A stretch of 64,000 nt of DNA from Tenrec ecaudatus (GCF_050624435.1 NC_134542.1:14999997-15063996); one strand, 5' to 3'; counted from the first letter of the stretch, positions 45,724-57,395 are shown. The notes: generated from the letters alone by a model not told the origin. Numbers and translations are program-made.

Positions 45724-46100
45724 ATTTCATTTGCTGCCGTGACAAATTACCACAAGCTCAGGAGCATAAAATAATATTCATTTCCTTTCTTAACGTTCTG
45801 TGGTCAGTGTCTGGCATGGGTCTCTTTGGAATACAACCGAAATGCTGGCAGGATTGAATTCCTTCTGGAAGCTTTATAGGAAAATGTTTCCCTCCCTTTC
45901 CCAGAGGTTACTCTGCGATCCTTGATGTTTAGTCCCCTTTCTCTCCCTTCAAAACCACAATGCTGTGTTGCTCTCAGCCGCCTCTGCCTTTGACCTCGGC
46001 CAGAAATGGTTCCTAGCTTTTAAGAGCTCATAAATAGTTTGGGCCAACACTGATAATGCAGAAAAGTCTCCCCATTTCAAAGACTAAGGTTAAGGTCCTA
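45724..46100 (-). mobile_element. MaLR/MLT1-like LTR, minus strand
   Basis: 'tttgctgccgtgacaaatta', 'ccacaagctcaggagcataa' and the later 'aactgtggtcagtg'-like region resemble the reverse complement of an MLT1 3' end. Only the first part is convincing. Confidence 0.5.
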
Positions 46101-46140
46101 TAGAAGACTCTGGCCTCCTGTTTCATGGTCCTTAAACTTA

Positions 46141-46240
46141 TCCAGGAACCTGGTGATGCAGTGGGTTAAGCATTGTGAACCTTTACAGGAAACCATAGCA
46201 CAGACAGACGTAACAGAGTAGGGCCAGAGGTTAATCTTCA
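46141..46240 (+). mobile_element. AfroSINE, internally deleted
   Basis: 'ccaggaacctggtgatgcag' and 'tgggttaagcattg' form the head; 'ggaaaccatagcacagac' belongs to the body. The rest is lost. Confidence 0.6.
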
Positions 46241-47040
46241 TATTAAACAGTGCTAGGCCCTTAAACTTACTTGAAGTTAATGTTTTTATGGAAAGGAGAA
46301 TATACATGCATTTTTTGCTCAATCTAAATTGATTACCCTTTCTAAACTTAGCATCCATGGGTGGTCACTTAGTATTTGAGATACAAAGATTAAAAACAAT
46401 GGGAAAGATTTGTTTTATTCATACCCATTTCTCAAAAATTCCCAACATATCCTTCTCTTGGGTCAACATCTTTATTTCTTCTGTATAAAGCCTAGTCCTT
46501 GTTCACCACCCTCCCAAACTTCAGAAGGGCCCCCCTCATCCCCATTCCATCCCCCTGAACGTCCCCCACCCCTGAGTGGCTCCCCATCCAAACCTATGGT
46601 CACAAATAACCCGATAATTATTTCCAAAGTATATCATTTCTTTCAATCATACCTCCTCAACTAGACTAACATTGTCTGTAATATACCCCTACTTCCTTCT
46701 TTTTTTTCTCAACAAGATTTACTGTGGGTCAGCCACTGAGTCGATACTGCCAGTTAAAAGTGAAAAAGCATACACAACACATCGTTCTGCTCAAAATGCT
46801 TACTGCCTAGTCCTCATCTATGGGTGTGGAAAATTTCTTCAAAAATAATACTTAAACAACGTGCCTTTATGATTTCATTTCTGTGGGTCAGGGACCTGCG
46901 CATGACTTACGTGGGCCCTCAGCCTCAGGATCTCTGCGGGCTGCACCTAAAGGCTTGTCTGGGGAATGATCCATTTCTAAGCCACTTAGCTACTTAGCGA
47001 CAGCATCGGTTCCTTGCAAATGGTTGGACTGAGGGGTTCC
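46241..47040. other. Unannotated stretch
   Basis: Nothing recognised; a C-rich segment lies near 46505-46590. Confidence 0.3.
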
Positions 47041-47930
47041 TGTTCTGGCTGTCCCTTAGGACATATTTGTTGCGTGCTACATGAGTCTACCCAGAGGACA
47101 GCTCACAGCATGGCATCTTGCATCATCAAACCAGAGATGCACCAAGAGTGCTAAGGAGACACAAACTACGACCTTGACCGACGTAATCATGGAAGTCTCG
47201 TCCCATCACCTTTGTCGTAGTCTGTGGGTCAGAAGACTGTCACAGGTCTAATTCAAGGAGAAGCGATTATACAAGGGCATTGTGATAGGTAGGTTTAGTG
47301 TGCCAACCAGGCCTCCATGGGAACACGTGGGTGGAGTTTGATCAGGTCAGAGCCTGATTGGAGGGCAACCAAGATCAATCCTTTCTGAGGCTGGCCTCCC
47401 CTCTCTCTCCCCAGTGATTGGACCAGCATGCTGCTGCTTGAGCTAGTTCTGTGCCTTAGTGCATTGTGTGGATGTGGTACCTCACTGTAGCTGAAGACCA
47501 GCCAGGCCTGCTTCCCTGAGCTCAGACTGTTGCTGCCCCACCCTGCTGTCTGCTGCCTGTCTTTGCCTGAGGGCAGACTCCGCTGTCTGCTACCTTGACC
47601 ATGAGCCAGCAAGCCATGTGAGTCGAGGGACCTTAACTGCTCCACAAAGTATTCACAGTCCAGAGTTGAACTGAGCCCTCTGTACTGCTGTGTGGATTAA
47701 TTAGCCATTATAGTCCTCCTTGCTGTATAAACCTAGCTATCATCGATCTACAATCTTAAGTGGCCTGGTTGTGTTTCCTTAGAGAACCCTGCCTAACATG
47801 GGCATAAATATGAGGAGGCGGGATCATGAGGCCCCCGCAGAGCCTCGGTGCTGTGCATGCTACATTGACGCGGCATCTCCACCAGACACATGAGGTGGCT
47901 GAACTGCAAAGGCCACGAGCTCCATGGTGC
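47041..47930 (-). mobile_element. Ancient repeat split by solo LTR
   Basis: 47041-47280 and 47801-47930 appear to be one old element ('gcgattatacaagggcat' continued by 'ggcataaatatgaggaggcg' and 'gggatcatgaggcccc'). I recognise the pattern as an old placental repeat, probably LTR, but cannot name it. Confidence 0.45.
47281..47800 (+). mobile_element. Solo LTR, type 2, with 5-bp TSD
   Basis: Starts TGTGATAGG and ends GCCTAACATG, flanked by identical GGCAT (47276-47280 and 47801-47805). It shares 'gcatgctgctgct', 'agagaaccctgcctaaca' and other blocks with 19344-20000, and has 137 bp fewer. No internal proviral sequence. Confidence 0.8.
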
Positions 47931-48346
47931 TGTGGCATTTTCTGAGAAGAGGATGGAGGACTCCATTAATCAAGAGAGGAAAAGTTTTTCCTAAGAAGGA
48001 AACGATTTTAAAAAGAACAGAAGTTGGATTAGCGGTTAAATTAGCGGTTTAAAAAACAAACAAACCAATCTTCCCTTTTTTTCTCTTCCTTCTGCTGAGT
48101 CACTCACTAAAATTATAGAGTCACGGAGGGAACAAAAGGCAGGGGGAACACTGTATTTTACTTCAGATGAGCTCACTCCAGAACTATGCAGGGCGCAGAT
48201 CATCTCTTTAACAATAATAAGCAGTTCCATCAAGTGGGAGAAGAACAGAACAGCTACCAGTACCAGGCTGTTGTTTATGGAAGCATCACTTTGATGCTAA
48301 TAAAACAGAGCAAAATTTAAATAGAATCGAGTGAGCCAGAACGCCT

Positions 48347-48445
48347 TGAAAGCAAAAAAAAGGAGAGGAAGAGGCGGAGGGGGCAGGAGAAGAAGAAAAA
48401 GAAGGAGGAGGAAGAGAAGGGAGAAGATGAAGGAGGAGGAGAGGC
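48347..48445. repeat. Polypurine tract (GGA/GAA)
   Basis: A/G-only or nearly so for about 100 bp with GGAGGA and GAAGAA units. Confidence 0.9.
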
Positions 48446-48634
48446 AAGAAAAAAAATCAGTCGTGACTTTTTCTACAAATATAAAAGAATTCACTAAATA
48501 TTGAGGCAAGGATTTAAACTAGGATAAACTTTGCATGTCACCTCCTGTTTTCTCCTTATAGACTGATCCCAAAGAACTGACCAATCAGTATTTCAGTTCA
48601 TTTCACCCAGAAATGAAGATTTCAGAATATATTA

Positions 48635-48850
48635 ATTGATATAAATTCATTACATATGTTCATATATAATATAAAAATTATACATTGTATAATACAAATA
48701 GATTATAACATTGAATTATTATATTCTACAACACTGTATGATCTATTCCCATTATATAATATATAATTTATACAAAAATTGTAAGTGTATGTATAATGTG
48801 TGTATATAATAAATTCACATTACACATATTATATAAATATAAAATTATGC
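48635..48850. repeat. AT-rich low-complexity tract
   Basis: Mostly TATA/ATTATA motifs with few G or C bases. Confidence 0.8.
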
Positions 48851-49300
48851 CTTTGTCATAGTAAATGGAGCCTAGGCAATATTATTGAACTCTTTCTTGT
48901 GGATATGAGTACCTCCTTAGGGAAACTATTTATTATTCTCTATTATATTATAAACTAGGGTAAAGGAGAAGCAGATAGTGGGTGAGGGGAGTAGAAAGTG
49001 GCTTGTAGTTCAGCATCTTCAGTCCCTAGGCGAGTGTTCTCAAGCATCAACGAGGCTCTTTCTTCAAACCTCCCTCACTTTTATTGACCTCTTTAATTTT
49101 GAATTCATTTCAACCCAGGAAGGTGATAAATTCCTCAGGAAGAACTCAGCTCAGTTTATGGAGTTGGAAGCTAATATCACATATACTCCTAAATCAATAG
49201 CGTTGGAATCTGAAGAGCATTCCATTTCTCTCTAAAAGATAGGTTGATGGCCCCTATTATAATGCTGGCCACTGCTCAGAACAGCTTCCATGAATTTCTA

Positions 49301-49492
49301 TGAGAGGGTAACCCCTCCCCCCAAAATGGGATTTTTTTTCAAACTATGTGTGTAACTTTTTAAAAAAACAACCTTCACCTTCAAAGTATTCTCCATGACA
49401 CAAAATACATTTGTCAAATCTGTGATTCCATTCTTGGAAACATTTTTCAAGCTCCTCTGTTTTGATGGCTGACAGCCCCTCCCTCGTTTCTT

Positions 49493-49564
<72 letters not shown>

Positions 49565-50291
49565 TTCTCTTTGTGGATGTTGCTGTAGTTTCACTGTTTC
49601 TACATCATGCTGTCCTTTCATGTCCCTCTTCACTTGTGGAAACATTAAAAAGTCGCACGGAGAAAGGTCAGGTGAGCAAGGTGTGTGGAGCAAGAGAGGC
49701 AAGCTATTTTTTTGCCCCAAATGGGTGTATTAAGATGGCTGCATGAGCAGCTACTTTGTCATGGTGATCAAGCCAGTCCCCTGTCTGCCAACAATCAGCC
49801 ACGCTGTTACACAATCTTTCCAGAACTTCTAAATAAAAAGATTGATTAACAGTGTGACCTGGTGGAATAAACTCCACATGCACTTACCAGTTGACATTTT
49901 CAACTGTTCGGGGCGTCCTGAACTAGGTTAGCCATCAATCGACATTTCCGTTTTTTTAAAATGAGAAAAACCACTCGGACACTGGAGTTTTCCCCATAAC
50001 GCTGTCCTTGTAAACTGTGTTCAGCACCACAACAGTTTCTGTGGTATTTTTCCAGAGCAGGAAACAAAATTTCACAGCTGCATGCTGATCTCTTAGATTG
50101 GCCATCACAAAAAAATCGAGGTTCAGGTGAAACTGCCTTTAAGAAAAAAATTAACTGTTACCAGAGAGACTCTTTCCAGGTGACACCATTTGGTGTCAGT
50201 GAGTTGCTAGATGCTCACCTAGTGGGGGAAAATGCGTACTACGAAAGCTCCGCCCAGTGGAGCTTTTTTCATTTTGGGGGGTAGTCCCTCG
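49301..50291 (-). mobile_element. mariner DNA transposon, dead copy, minus strand
   Basis: 991 bp between TA dinucleotides (49299-49300 and 50292-50293), with imperfect terminal inverted repeats (TGAGAGGGTAACCCC and the complement of CGAGGGACTACCCCC). On the minus strand the C-terminal part of a mariner transposase is readable at 49298-49720, with the family motif SPDLSPCDF (third catalytic Asp) near residues 17-25. The N-terminal helix-turn-helix region decays around 49980-50130. A (TC)n microsatellite sits within the coding region without breaking this frame. Internal deletions and stops make it inactive. Same family as 28047-28944. Confidence 0.88.
49497..49560. repeat. (TC)n microsatellite inside mariner
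   Basis: About 32 uninterrupted TC units. On the transposase strand this is (GA)n and reads Arg-Glu repeats, replacing or extending a region about 25 residues downstream of SPDLSPCDF. Confidence 0.97.
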
Positions 50292-50293
50292 TA

Positions 50294-51446
50294 TATTTGA
50301 GACTATAATCTAGATCCCTGAAACTCACAGAAATTAACCACTGAAAGAAAGGGCCGTGATGTCATTTGTATGCAAATATGAAGGGAAGTCACTTCCCTGG
50401 GCTTCCTCACATCCACCGCATTTTCTCTTTCGGAAGCTGTCGTGTGTGAAGGCGTGTGCACGAGGCGGGAAGTCTGGTAACTGAATCTGGTGTAAAATGG
50501 CCACTTGGAGTATTTGTCCCTATTACTGATGATATCAAGGGTGCAGAGTAATTCTATTCCAGCCAATTCTAAATGTCATCGAATGAAAGAAGTTAATGTA
50601 ACAATTTCCCATTATTATACAAGTAAACCCCCTACAAGGAATTTCTCACATTGTTCCTTGCTTGCAGTTGAGAGTAACACTTCAGATTAGTTACATCCAA
50701 ACCGAAACCGACTGCCATTGAGCCCGCTCTGATTCAGAGAGGTGTTTTTAAATCGTCATTGACTTTTGAGCAAGACAGAATGCTGAACAGAACAGTGCTC
50801 CTGTAGAGAAAGACTGGAGAGAGATATGGTGAATCAATGAGGACTAGAGGAACTTAGACTCTAGAGAAAGGAGGACCACAGATTGGTACAGTGCTCCCTC
50901 TGATTCATTTGCGGATGGTGGGCTAAGCTGAGAAGCCGAGGATCCGCGTTTGTTAGGGGCAGAAGAAGAGGGAAACTGGTGGAACTCTTGATAATTTACA
51001 TGGAGCTGGGTGACAAAGTTGGATGCTTGGTAGGTCCCAAACAGCGAAATAACTTTCCTCTCAAGACGCTTGTTGAGTTACAAAGATTTATGTGATGGAA
51101 TGGTAAAAACTAAGCACCATTTTCCCCTGCCGTTTTATGAGGTTAATGAAAGAGTAAGATTGGGGTTTAGAAATTGTTAAGAGTCAGGGACTATCACTGA
51201 GCATCGGAACAAGCCTAAAATGACAATCAACTGAGATTCAAGTGGAAAGGAAAAGAAACAATCTTCTCTAGAGATTATACTGTCATCCAGAGCCTCTACA
51301 TTATATGATATGAAATATCTGTATTATGAAAGAATCATGCCAGGAGATAGGTTATTATACAATTAAATTGGTAGGAAACAAAGCAAGAGCAGAATCAGAT
51401 ACCCACCCCCCAGGTGACTGTGATATGGGAATTCAAGACAAGCACC
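50294..51446. other. Unannotated stretch
   Basis: A SINE scrap is possible at 50700-50745 ('accgaaaccgactgccattg'). Otherwise nothing recognised. Confidence 0.35.
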
Positions 51447-51805
51447 TGGTGGTAGTTACATCATTTAGTGTCAACGTGAAGGGTAGGGGTGGAGTCTAGC
51501 CTGCCAACCAGGTGGGTGTGGCCTCCTCTTAAGGAGGGTCCTGGGAACCTCCCTCCCTCTCTCTCTGCCTTCAACTTCCAGCTGGCAAGCCACTAAGAGA
51601 CCTGCCACCTTCGGATCCACGTGACTTTGCACCCACAAGCTGGTGATGTTCCTGCATTCTGCATCATGGCATGCGGCTTCATGAATCTGCAGAGGCATTT
51701 ATGGACTGGTATCAGACTTATGGATTTGATCTGGACTGGGCTGGGCTATTTTATTGATGTACAATTACTCCTTAATATAAAGCTCTTTCAACATCATAAT
51801 AAATA
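51447..51805 (+). mobile_element. Afrotherian LTR, type 1, 3'-truncated
   Basis: 'ggtggtagttacatcattta', 'ggggtggagtctagcctgcc', 'gcatcatggcatgcggctt', 'gactggtatcagacttatgg' and 'aatataaagctctttcaaca' match the reverse complement of 41601-42114 and 61133-63621. Its last ~60 bp are missing where RTE sequence begins. Confidence 0.7.
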
Positions 51806-51970
51806 GAGAAAAGATTGGAGTTGTCAAAGATTTCATCTTGCTTAGATCCACAATCAATGATCATGGAAACAGTAGTGAAGAAATCAAGTAACACAGTGTA
51901 TTAAGAAAATCTGTACACAAGAGTTCTTTAAAGAAGAGAAGGGATGTCACTCTGAGGACTAAGATGCACG

Positions 51971-52489
51971 TGTGTTAGTCTGGGTAGACTAGAGAGACAA
52001 AATTCATTAACACTCATAATTTGTAAGAATGAGATTTATATAAAGGGTAATTGTACATTAAGCATCCCAACACTGGCCAGTTCAAGCCCATAAGAAAAGT
52101 CAACTCAGGACAGGCTGTCCATAAAGTTTGCAGCAGTATGAACCAGCCCACAGGCTCAAAGGACTTCTTTTCTGGATCATCAGCCCATGTGTTCCACCCT
52201 GGCTCACTGTTGGTGACTTGCCTTGCTGTTTGCTGCCGGTAGCCGGATTACCTGAATTGCTCTACAGAGGACTCAGCTGTCTGCTTCCTTGACTTGAGCC
52301 CAGCAGCCCTCAAGACTTGAAGGACTGTCAGTGTATTAGCTGTCTCAGGGAAGTGAGCTGCACAGAGCCATTTGTAATGCTCTATAGACTAATTAACTGT
52401 TTATTATGTTGTATATCTATATATCTATATATCTATATATATATAATCAAAAGTGTCCTGGTTTTGTTTCTCTAGAGAACCCTAACATA
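51971..52489. mobile_element. Chimeric LTR unit with inverted ends
   Basis: The left 140 bp ('tgtgttagtctgggtagact') is the reverse complement of a type 1 LTR 3' end. The right part (about 52111-52489) is a plus-strand type 2 LTR 3' half, ending in 'tctctagagaaccctaacat'. The unit is thus bounded by inverted LTR tips. Flanks GCACG and GCGCC may be a decayed TSD in the RTE. Confidence 0.7.
52413..52443. repeat. (TATC/TA)n tract in LTR
   Basis: 'tatctatatatc' units followed by TATATA within the LTR 3' part. Confidence 0.9.
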
Positions 52490-52729
52490 GCGCCTGATTC
52501 ATTCTATTGCCTTATATGCATGTGAAAGATAGACAATAAATGGAAAAACTGGAGAAGAATTTACGCATTTGAATGACGATGCCGTCAAAGAATATTAAAA
52601 GCATTGTGGACTTCCAGAAGAACAAACATGTGCCTTGGAAGAAGCACAGCCAGAATGCTGCTTTTAGAAGCCAAGATGGTGAGACTTAGTCTCACATATT
52701 TTAGACATGTTATCAGGACAGACTACAGA

Positions 52730-52936
52730 CCAAACACGAAACTCACTGCCACCAAGTCGATTCAGAATCCCAGCTACACTATAGGACATGTGGGGGAGAA
52801 ATGTTCCAGTGGGTTTCCAAGACTCTACGTCTTTATGGGAGTAGACAACCTTGTCTTTTTCCCACAGAGCAGCTGGTAGTTTCAAACTGCTGACCTTTTG
52901 GTTAGCAGCGCAGCACATAACCAGTATCCCACTGGT
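52730..52936 (-). mobile_element. AfroSINE nested in RTE
   Basis: 'cacgaaactcactgccacca', 'gtgggtttccaagactctac', 'gctggtagtttcaaactgct', 'ccttttggttagcagcgcag'. RTE sequence resumes on the right. Confidence 0.92.
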
Positions 52937-53124
52937 CTCTAGAACAGAACAGCATCTTTAGTAGAACATTAATTTTAAAAGATGACCCTCAGGGAAATGG
53001 ATTGGCACAGTGGCTGCAGCAATGAGCTCAAGCGTAAGTTGTGAAGATGGTACAAGACCAGGAAATGTTGTCTGTTACACACAGGGCTTCTGCGAGTGGG
53101 AACAGGCTAAGCAACGATTAACAA

Positions 53125-53345
53125 AAAGAATTTACATCATGCTCTTGAACTGAAAAACTCAATATTGTAAAAGATATCAGCATACTCCAAGTTGATCTAA
53201 CCCATGCAATCAAAACCCCAAGGGTTTTATTAATTGACATAATATTAAAACATCTTTGGAAATGCAACATGCCAAGAGTAGTCCAGGAAATGTAGATTAA
53301 TTTATGAGTCACAGTTCTTGATTCCCTGTAGGAATAGTATATCTC
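53125..53345 (+). mobile_element. L1 ORF2 fragment
   Basis: 'aaaaactcaatattgtaaaa', 'catgcaatcaaaaccccaag' and 'tcacagttcttgattccctg' follow L1 ORF2 (region downstream of the reverse-transcriptase domain). Many changes; inactive. Confidence 0.65.
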
Positions 53346-54955
53346 CATACCCTTCCCTGAGCCTCACAAAGGACAGAACATACTATTTGTCTTCATTTTG
53401 AGGGGTGGCTATGTGATCTGCATAATACAAGGAGATATTATAAAATGTTGAGACAGCACATGCTTGTTTCTGAGTTTAGCCTGCTCTACTTCACTCTGCC
53501 ACACGCATCAGCGAGTCACCACCACTTCAGCCTAAGTTCCCCAAAAGACCTACTCGTAGGGCCAGTCAACATGCCTCCACCTGTCAGAAAATCATCCCAA
53601 GGAATCCACAGACACTGGAACATGAGAATAGATGCTTATTGTTGAAAATCACAAAACGTTAGGGGGATTTGCTGTGTGGAGCTGTTGTAGAAATCGCTGA
53701 CTTGAGTTACTGGTGTGCTTTTTTATGTACAGCTCAGCAATTTTTTTGTTTTACTTTGAAATGCAAGAAGCCAGACACCCAGATGAGGTTGCCTGTGGTT
53801 CTCTTTATTTAAAGTTTACAAAAAGATGAGAACATACAGAGAAGGAAGTTAGCATAGGGTGGATCTCCTGGAAAGAGTTAACTGGAGGTGAAAGGGAGAG
53901 ACTTCAGATGAGCTGAAGACATTCTAAGTAAGCACCCCACCTAGATGGTAGTTATTCTGACATACATATTTGTTCAAAATCAATAAATAAGCTCTAAACT
54001 TAATATCATACACTTCTCAGTTCTAAATTATGCACCCATTCCTCACTTACCAACCAACCAGTTTTGGTGCCCAAATCCGATCATTTTGCAAATCAACGTT
54101 ACAGAAAAATGGCTGAAGGCAAGAGGCTCACAAAAAAATAGCAAGTACACCATCACATAGCTACCACATCACTAAGAACCTCTGCCCAGTCAAGTTGACA
54201 CCTATCCTTAACCATCTTGGTGTTATTCTCGCCAAGCACCTTGGCATTCTTTGCTGCCAGACATACATTTTTAATGCTCAAAAAAGTCTACTAGGTTTTT
54301 TACTAGTGTCATAAATAATGTCAGATAACAAGGCAGTCGACACATGAGTAGTAGGTGTATTTCAATAATAAGTTGAGTGACTGTGGGGAACAACCAAAAT
54401 TATCTCCTTCATCTTAGGGAGGAGGTTTTGCATTCTGCTTGGCATATTCCTCATGCTCCAGTTGAAGTTCTGGTTCATTTATTTGCTCACTGACTGGGAT
54501 TTCAAGATGATGAGAATTCAATGAAAAGAGATAAATGGATTCTGTTTGCAGGTAAAAACAGTCGGTGACTTTATTGACTGCTCAGTAAATGTAGGAACTA
54601 AGTAAACACAGGAACTATACTAAAATCTATGAAGTCACATAACCATGATAAAAAGCCCTCGGAGAATTTACAATGTAGATAGAGAACAGAAACACTGGAA
54701 TATTAAAAATTTACAAGACAACCCAAGAGCAATATTATTAATGTGCTAAAACTAGACCTCTGAGATGGCATCCACGCTGATTTGATTTTCAGCCCTAAGA
54801 TAGTTTACCTCTTTTGAAACTGATTGCAGTAGTGATTGTACATCCAACACAACGTGCTGTGATTGAACTATGGAATGATGTCTGCATAAGGTCCTAATAA
54901 AATGGTTTGAAAGGAGGAAGGAAGGAAAAAGAAAGCTCACCTCTCCTTTGCTCCT
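53346..54955. other. Unannotated stretch
   Basis: About 1.6 kb. 53740-54560 might be an old DNA transposon ('cctcacttaccaaccaacca'), but no terminal repeats were confirmed. No exon seen. Confidence 0.3.
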
Positions 54956-55640
54956 TTCACTTTTAATTTTACTAATAATTTTACCTTCTTTTTCATACAG
55001 ATATATGACATATTTGCCAATTTAACATTATCCCAGTGTATAATTTTGTGATATCAATTACATGAATCAGGTTCTGCAACCATCACTCTTAATTGATCAC
55101 CCTGAACAGAAACTGACCACTTTCCAAACACCATTCACTCCACCCCAACTCTCTTCTCTCTCTTCCACTAATACCCTTTGGTCTCTGTGCATTTGCCTAA
55201 TCTGAGCATTTCAGATAAGTAATATAAAACAATATTTTGTGATTAATTTATTTCATTCAGCATGTGTTTCAAAGTGCATCCATTTGTATCATGTATTAAG
55301 ATTTCATTTCTCCATATGGTTGTTATTGTGTGTTGTCAAGCCATTTTAAACTCATAGCAACCTTAAAAGAACTAAGCATTTTCCCACAGGTTTCCTTGGC
55401 TGGCTGGAATATTTATGAGAGCAAATTTTCAGATCTCTCTCCAGGGAAGCACTGAGGGGTTCTAATTGCTGCTCAGTGGCCAAATGCTTAGTCAAGGTGA
55501 CACTGGGACCCTTTGGGACTGGTTAGCATTCCATTGCACGTAAGTACCACATTTTGTTGGACACTTAATCTGCTTCCATCTTTTGACAACAATGACCATG
55601 GGTGTGCAGTGGACATTGGTGTGCTTGAGTAATTCTCCCT
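54956..55640 (-). mobile_element. Old L1 3' end, minus strand, split by AfroSINE
   Basis: The plus strand reads as an L1M reverse complement: 'ggttctgcaaccatcactct', 'tttcagataagtaatataa', 'catttgtatcatgtattaag', and after the SINE 'agcattccattgcacgtaag', 'taccacattttgttggacac', 'gtggacattggtgtgcttga'. Confidence 0.8.
55318..55497 (-). mobile_element. AfroSINE nested in L1
   Basis: 'gtgttgtcaagccattttaa', 'aactcatagcaaccttaaaa', 'cactgaggggttctaattgc', 'gtggccaaatgcttagtc'. L1 sequence continues on both sides. Confidence 0.8.
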
Positions 55641-56431
55641 TCTTTGAGAAAAAGATAAAAAGATGCCTGTAATAGCTAGAATCCAGCTGAACTTCTATTT
55701 GTGAGCATAATTTCCTATCCCATGATTTTAAATCTGAGTACAAATCTATAAGGACTGTTGAAACTAACAAAATCATCAAAAATAAAGTTCAAAATGGTTA
55801 AGCTGGGGGTGGGGGTGGGGGTTCTGTGGCCTCTTAAAAACCAAAGAAACGACAAGAGGGCCAGGTCACTCCCCTTAAAATGAAGAGGCACGTAGCAACA
55901 GTGGATGGAGAGGCGGCATGACAAGAGCTCCAGGGAAGCAAGAGAAAGCCGCATCTACCATGGCCTAGACTCCCGGTTCAATCCTGGTTGTCTCCAGGCG
56001 CTATCAGATGTACCATTGATCCTTAATAGTTTTGGTTGCGTAAGCAACAAACCTGGCTGGCTTTGGTAGAACTCTACTTTGAACTCGTAGATTCTTTCAG
56101 TCTCTCATCTTACTATCTTCATGACCAATGGATACTGGGAAGAATTTTCACTTGCATATGTGGTTAAATCTGAAACACACCCAGTAGTAATCCATCTTGC
56201 TTCTCTTGACCTTAGGAAGAGACAACATCCTGAGCATTTTCCCCTCCAGGACACGTGGTGGTGCCCTAGAGCTTGCTCAGACATCGCAAAGACTATAGTT
56301 GGATGGTAGTGGCAAAAGTATTGGATGCTGTCAGTCACTTGGCTTACCAGCCAGTTATTCAATGGTCTGTGAAATGCAGGACATTACCCGCCTCTGGTTG
56401 AAAAGGACATTGATTTCATTCGACTGGGTCA
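55641..56431. other. Unannotated stretch with G-run
   Basis: A G4-capable run lies at 55803-55822. Overlapping frames at 56105-56511 lack recognisable domains. No repeat family assigned. Confidence 0.35.
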
Positions 56432-56540
56432 ACAACAACCACCTAAAATACGAACAAATTCATTGCCAACCCATGATGACCCTACAGGAGAGCTCGAACT
56501 GCCCCCTGTGAGTTTCCAAGACTGTAACTCTCTAAAGGAT
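56432..56540 (-). mobile_element. AfroSINE fragment
   Basis: 'attcattgccaacccatgat', 'gaccctacaggagagctcga', 'gtgagtttccaagactgtaa'. Head missing. Confidence 0.65.
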
Positions 56541-57029
56541 AAATTGACTTCCGGGACTACCTAAAATTAAAATTCAGGTCACTGTTTTGTAGCACTTATC
56601 TTGGAAAAAAACATGAAAATAAAGCTAAGTTTGACAAAACAAAAATTACAAAAGAAGCAGAAAGAGAAAGGGGGCACCAATGAATTGGATTTCACCTGGT
56701 GAAAACTGTTGACAAAACATCATCATTGACTAGAATAAAAATGACCATACTAATGGAATTTTCACATTTCATTTAGGAAAATACTAGAACTAGATATCAT
56801 CTCCATTTAGTAGAAAGTGCTCTGTTATCAGATATTTCCGTAACCGTGGACAGTTGTGTGGACGTTTGGAATAAACGAGTAAGCTGATGCTCTGAAGAAA
56901 AGAAGTAAAGAGCAAAGTAGGAATAGAAAGTTTAGAGCAACAATGCTCTTCTTTGACTACAAATTATCTGATCAAGGTCTGAAAAACACATCCAAGCAAA
57001 GCAAAGAGGTTGTAGAAGAAAGGAAAAAC
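56541..57029. other. Possible L1 ORF2 remnant, otherwise unassigned
   Basis: 'ggataaattgacttccggga' at 56537 and the following A-rich text resemble L1 ORF2 loosely. The rest is unassigned. Confidence 0.25.
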
Positions 57030-57217
57030 CCAAAGCCAAACCATTGCCAACAAGTCAATTCTGACGCAGAGCGGCCCCATGTGCAGGGCCTGTAAGGCTG
57101 TAAATCTTTATGGGAGCAGATAGCTTTGCCTTTCTTCCTCATAGTAGCTGGTAGATTTGAACCACTGGCCTTTCAGGTAGTATTCCAATATTTACCCAAC
57201 AGCACCACCAGGGTGAA
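57030..57217 (-). mobile_element. AfroSINE
   Basis: 'ccattgccaacaagtcaatt', 'ctgtaaatctttatgggagc', 'agctggtagatttgaaccac', 'aacagcaccaccagggt'. Confidence 0.92.
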
Positions 57218-57235
57218 GGAGATAATATTTGGAAA

Positions 57236-57395
57236 GTAATGGAAATAATAATATAATTATTATCACATTCTCTTATTATGTAACACATAACATATTATAT
57301 AACATAATAATATTTTACATAATTAAAATTCTACATAATATATTTATATTACAATGTAATATGTTTTAGATTAGAATATATTATTATTATTATTT
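57236..57395. repeat. AT-rich low-complexity tract
   Basis: Directly visible ATAAT/TATTAT-rich run with repeated 'acataatatatt' motifs. Confidence 0.85.

Larger units (their letters stand above)
47931..49298. other. Unannotated stretch with simple repeats
   Basis: A polypurine tract (48347-48445) and a long AT-rich run (48635-48850, TATA- and ATAT-rich) dominate. No gene or family recognised. Confidence 0.4.
51806..53115 (+). mobile_element. RTE LINE, 5'-truncated, with two nested insertions
   Basis: RTE sequence appears in three blocks in correct order: 51806-51970 ('gagttgtcaaagatttcatc', 'ggatccacaatcaatg'-like, 'gaggactaagatgcac'), 52490-52729 ('ttatatgcatgtgaaagata', 'ctgcttttagaagccaagat', 'tagacatgttatcaggaca') and 52937-53115 ('gggaaatggattggcacagt', 'gctgcagcaatgagctcaa'). 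An LTR-like unit and an AfroSINE separate the blocks. No intact frame. Confidence 0.85.

Noticed and set aside
54040-54560. Possible Tigger- or piggyBac-like transposon
   Set aside because: No terminal inverted repeats or TA/TTAA duplications could be found.
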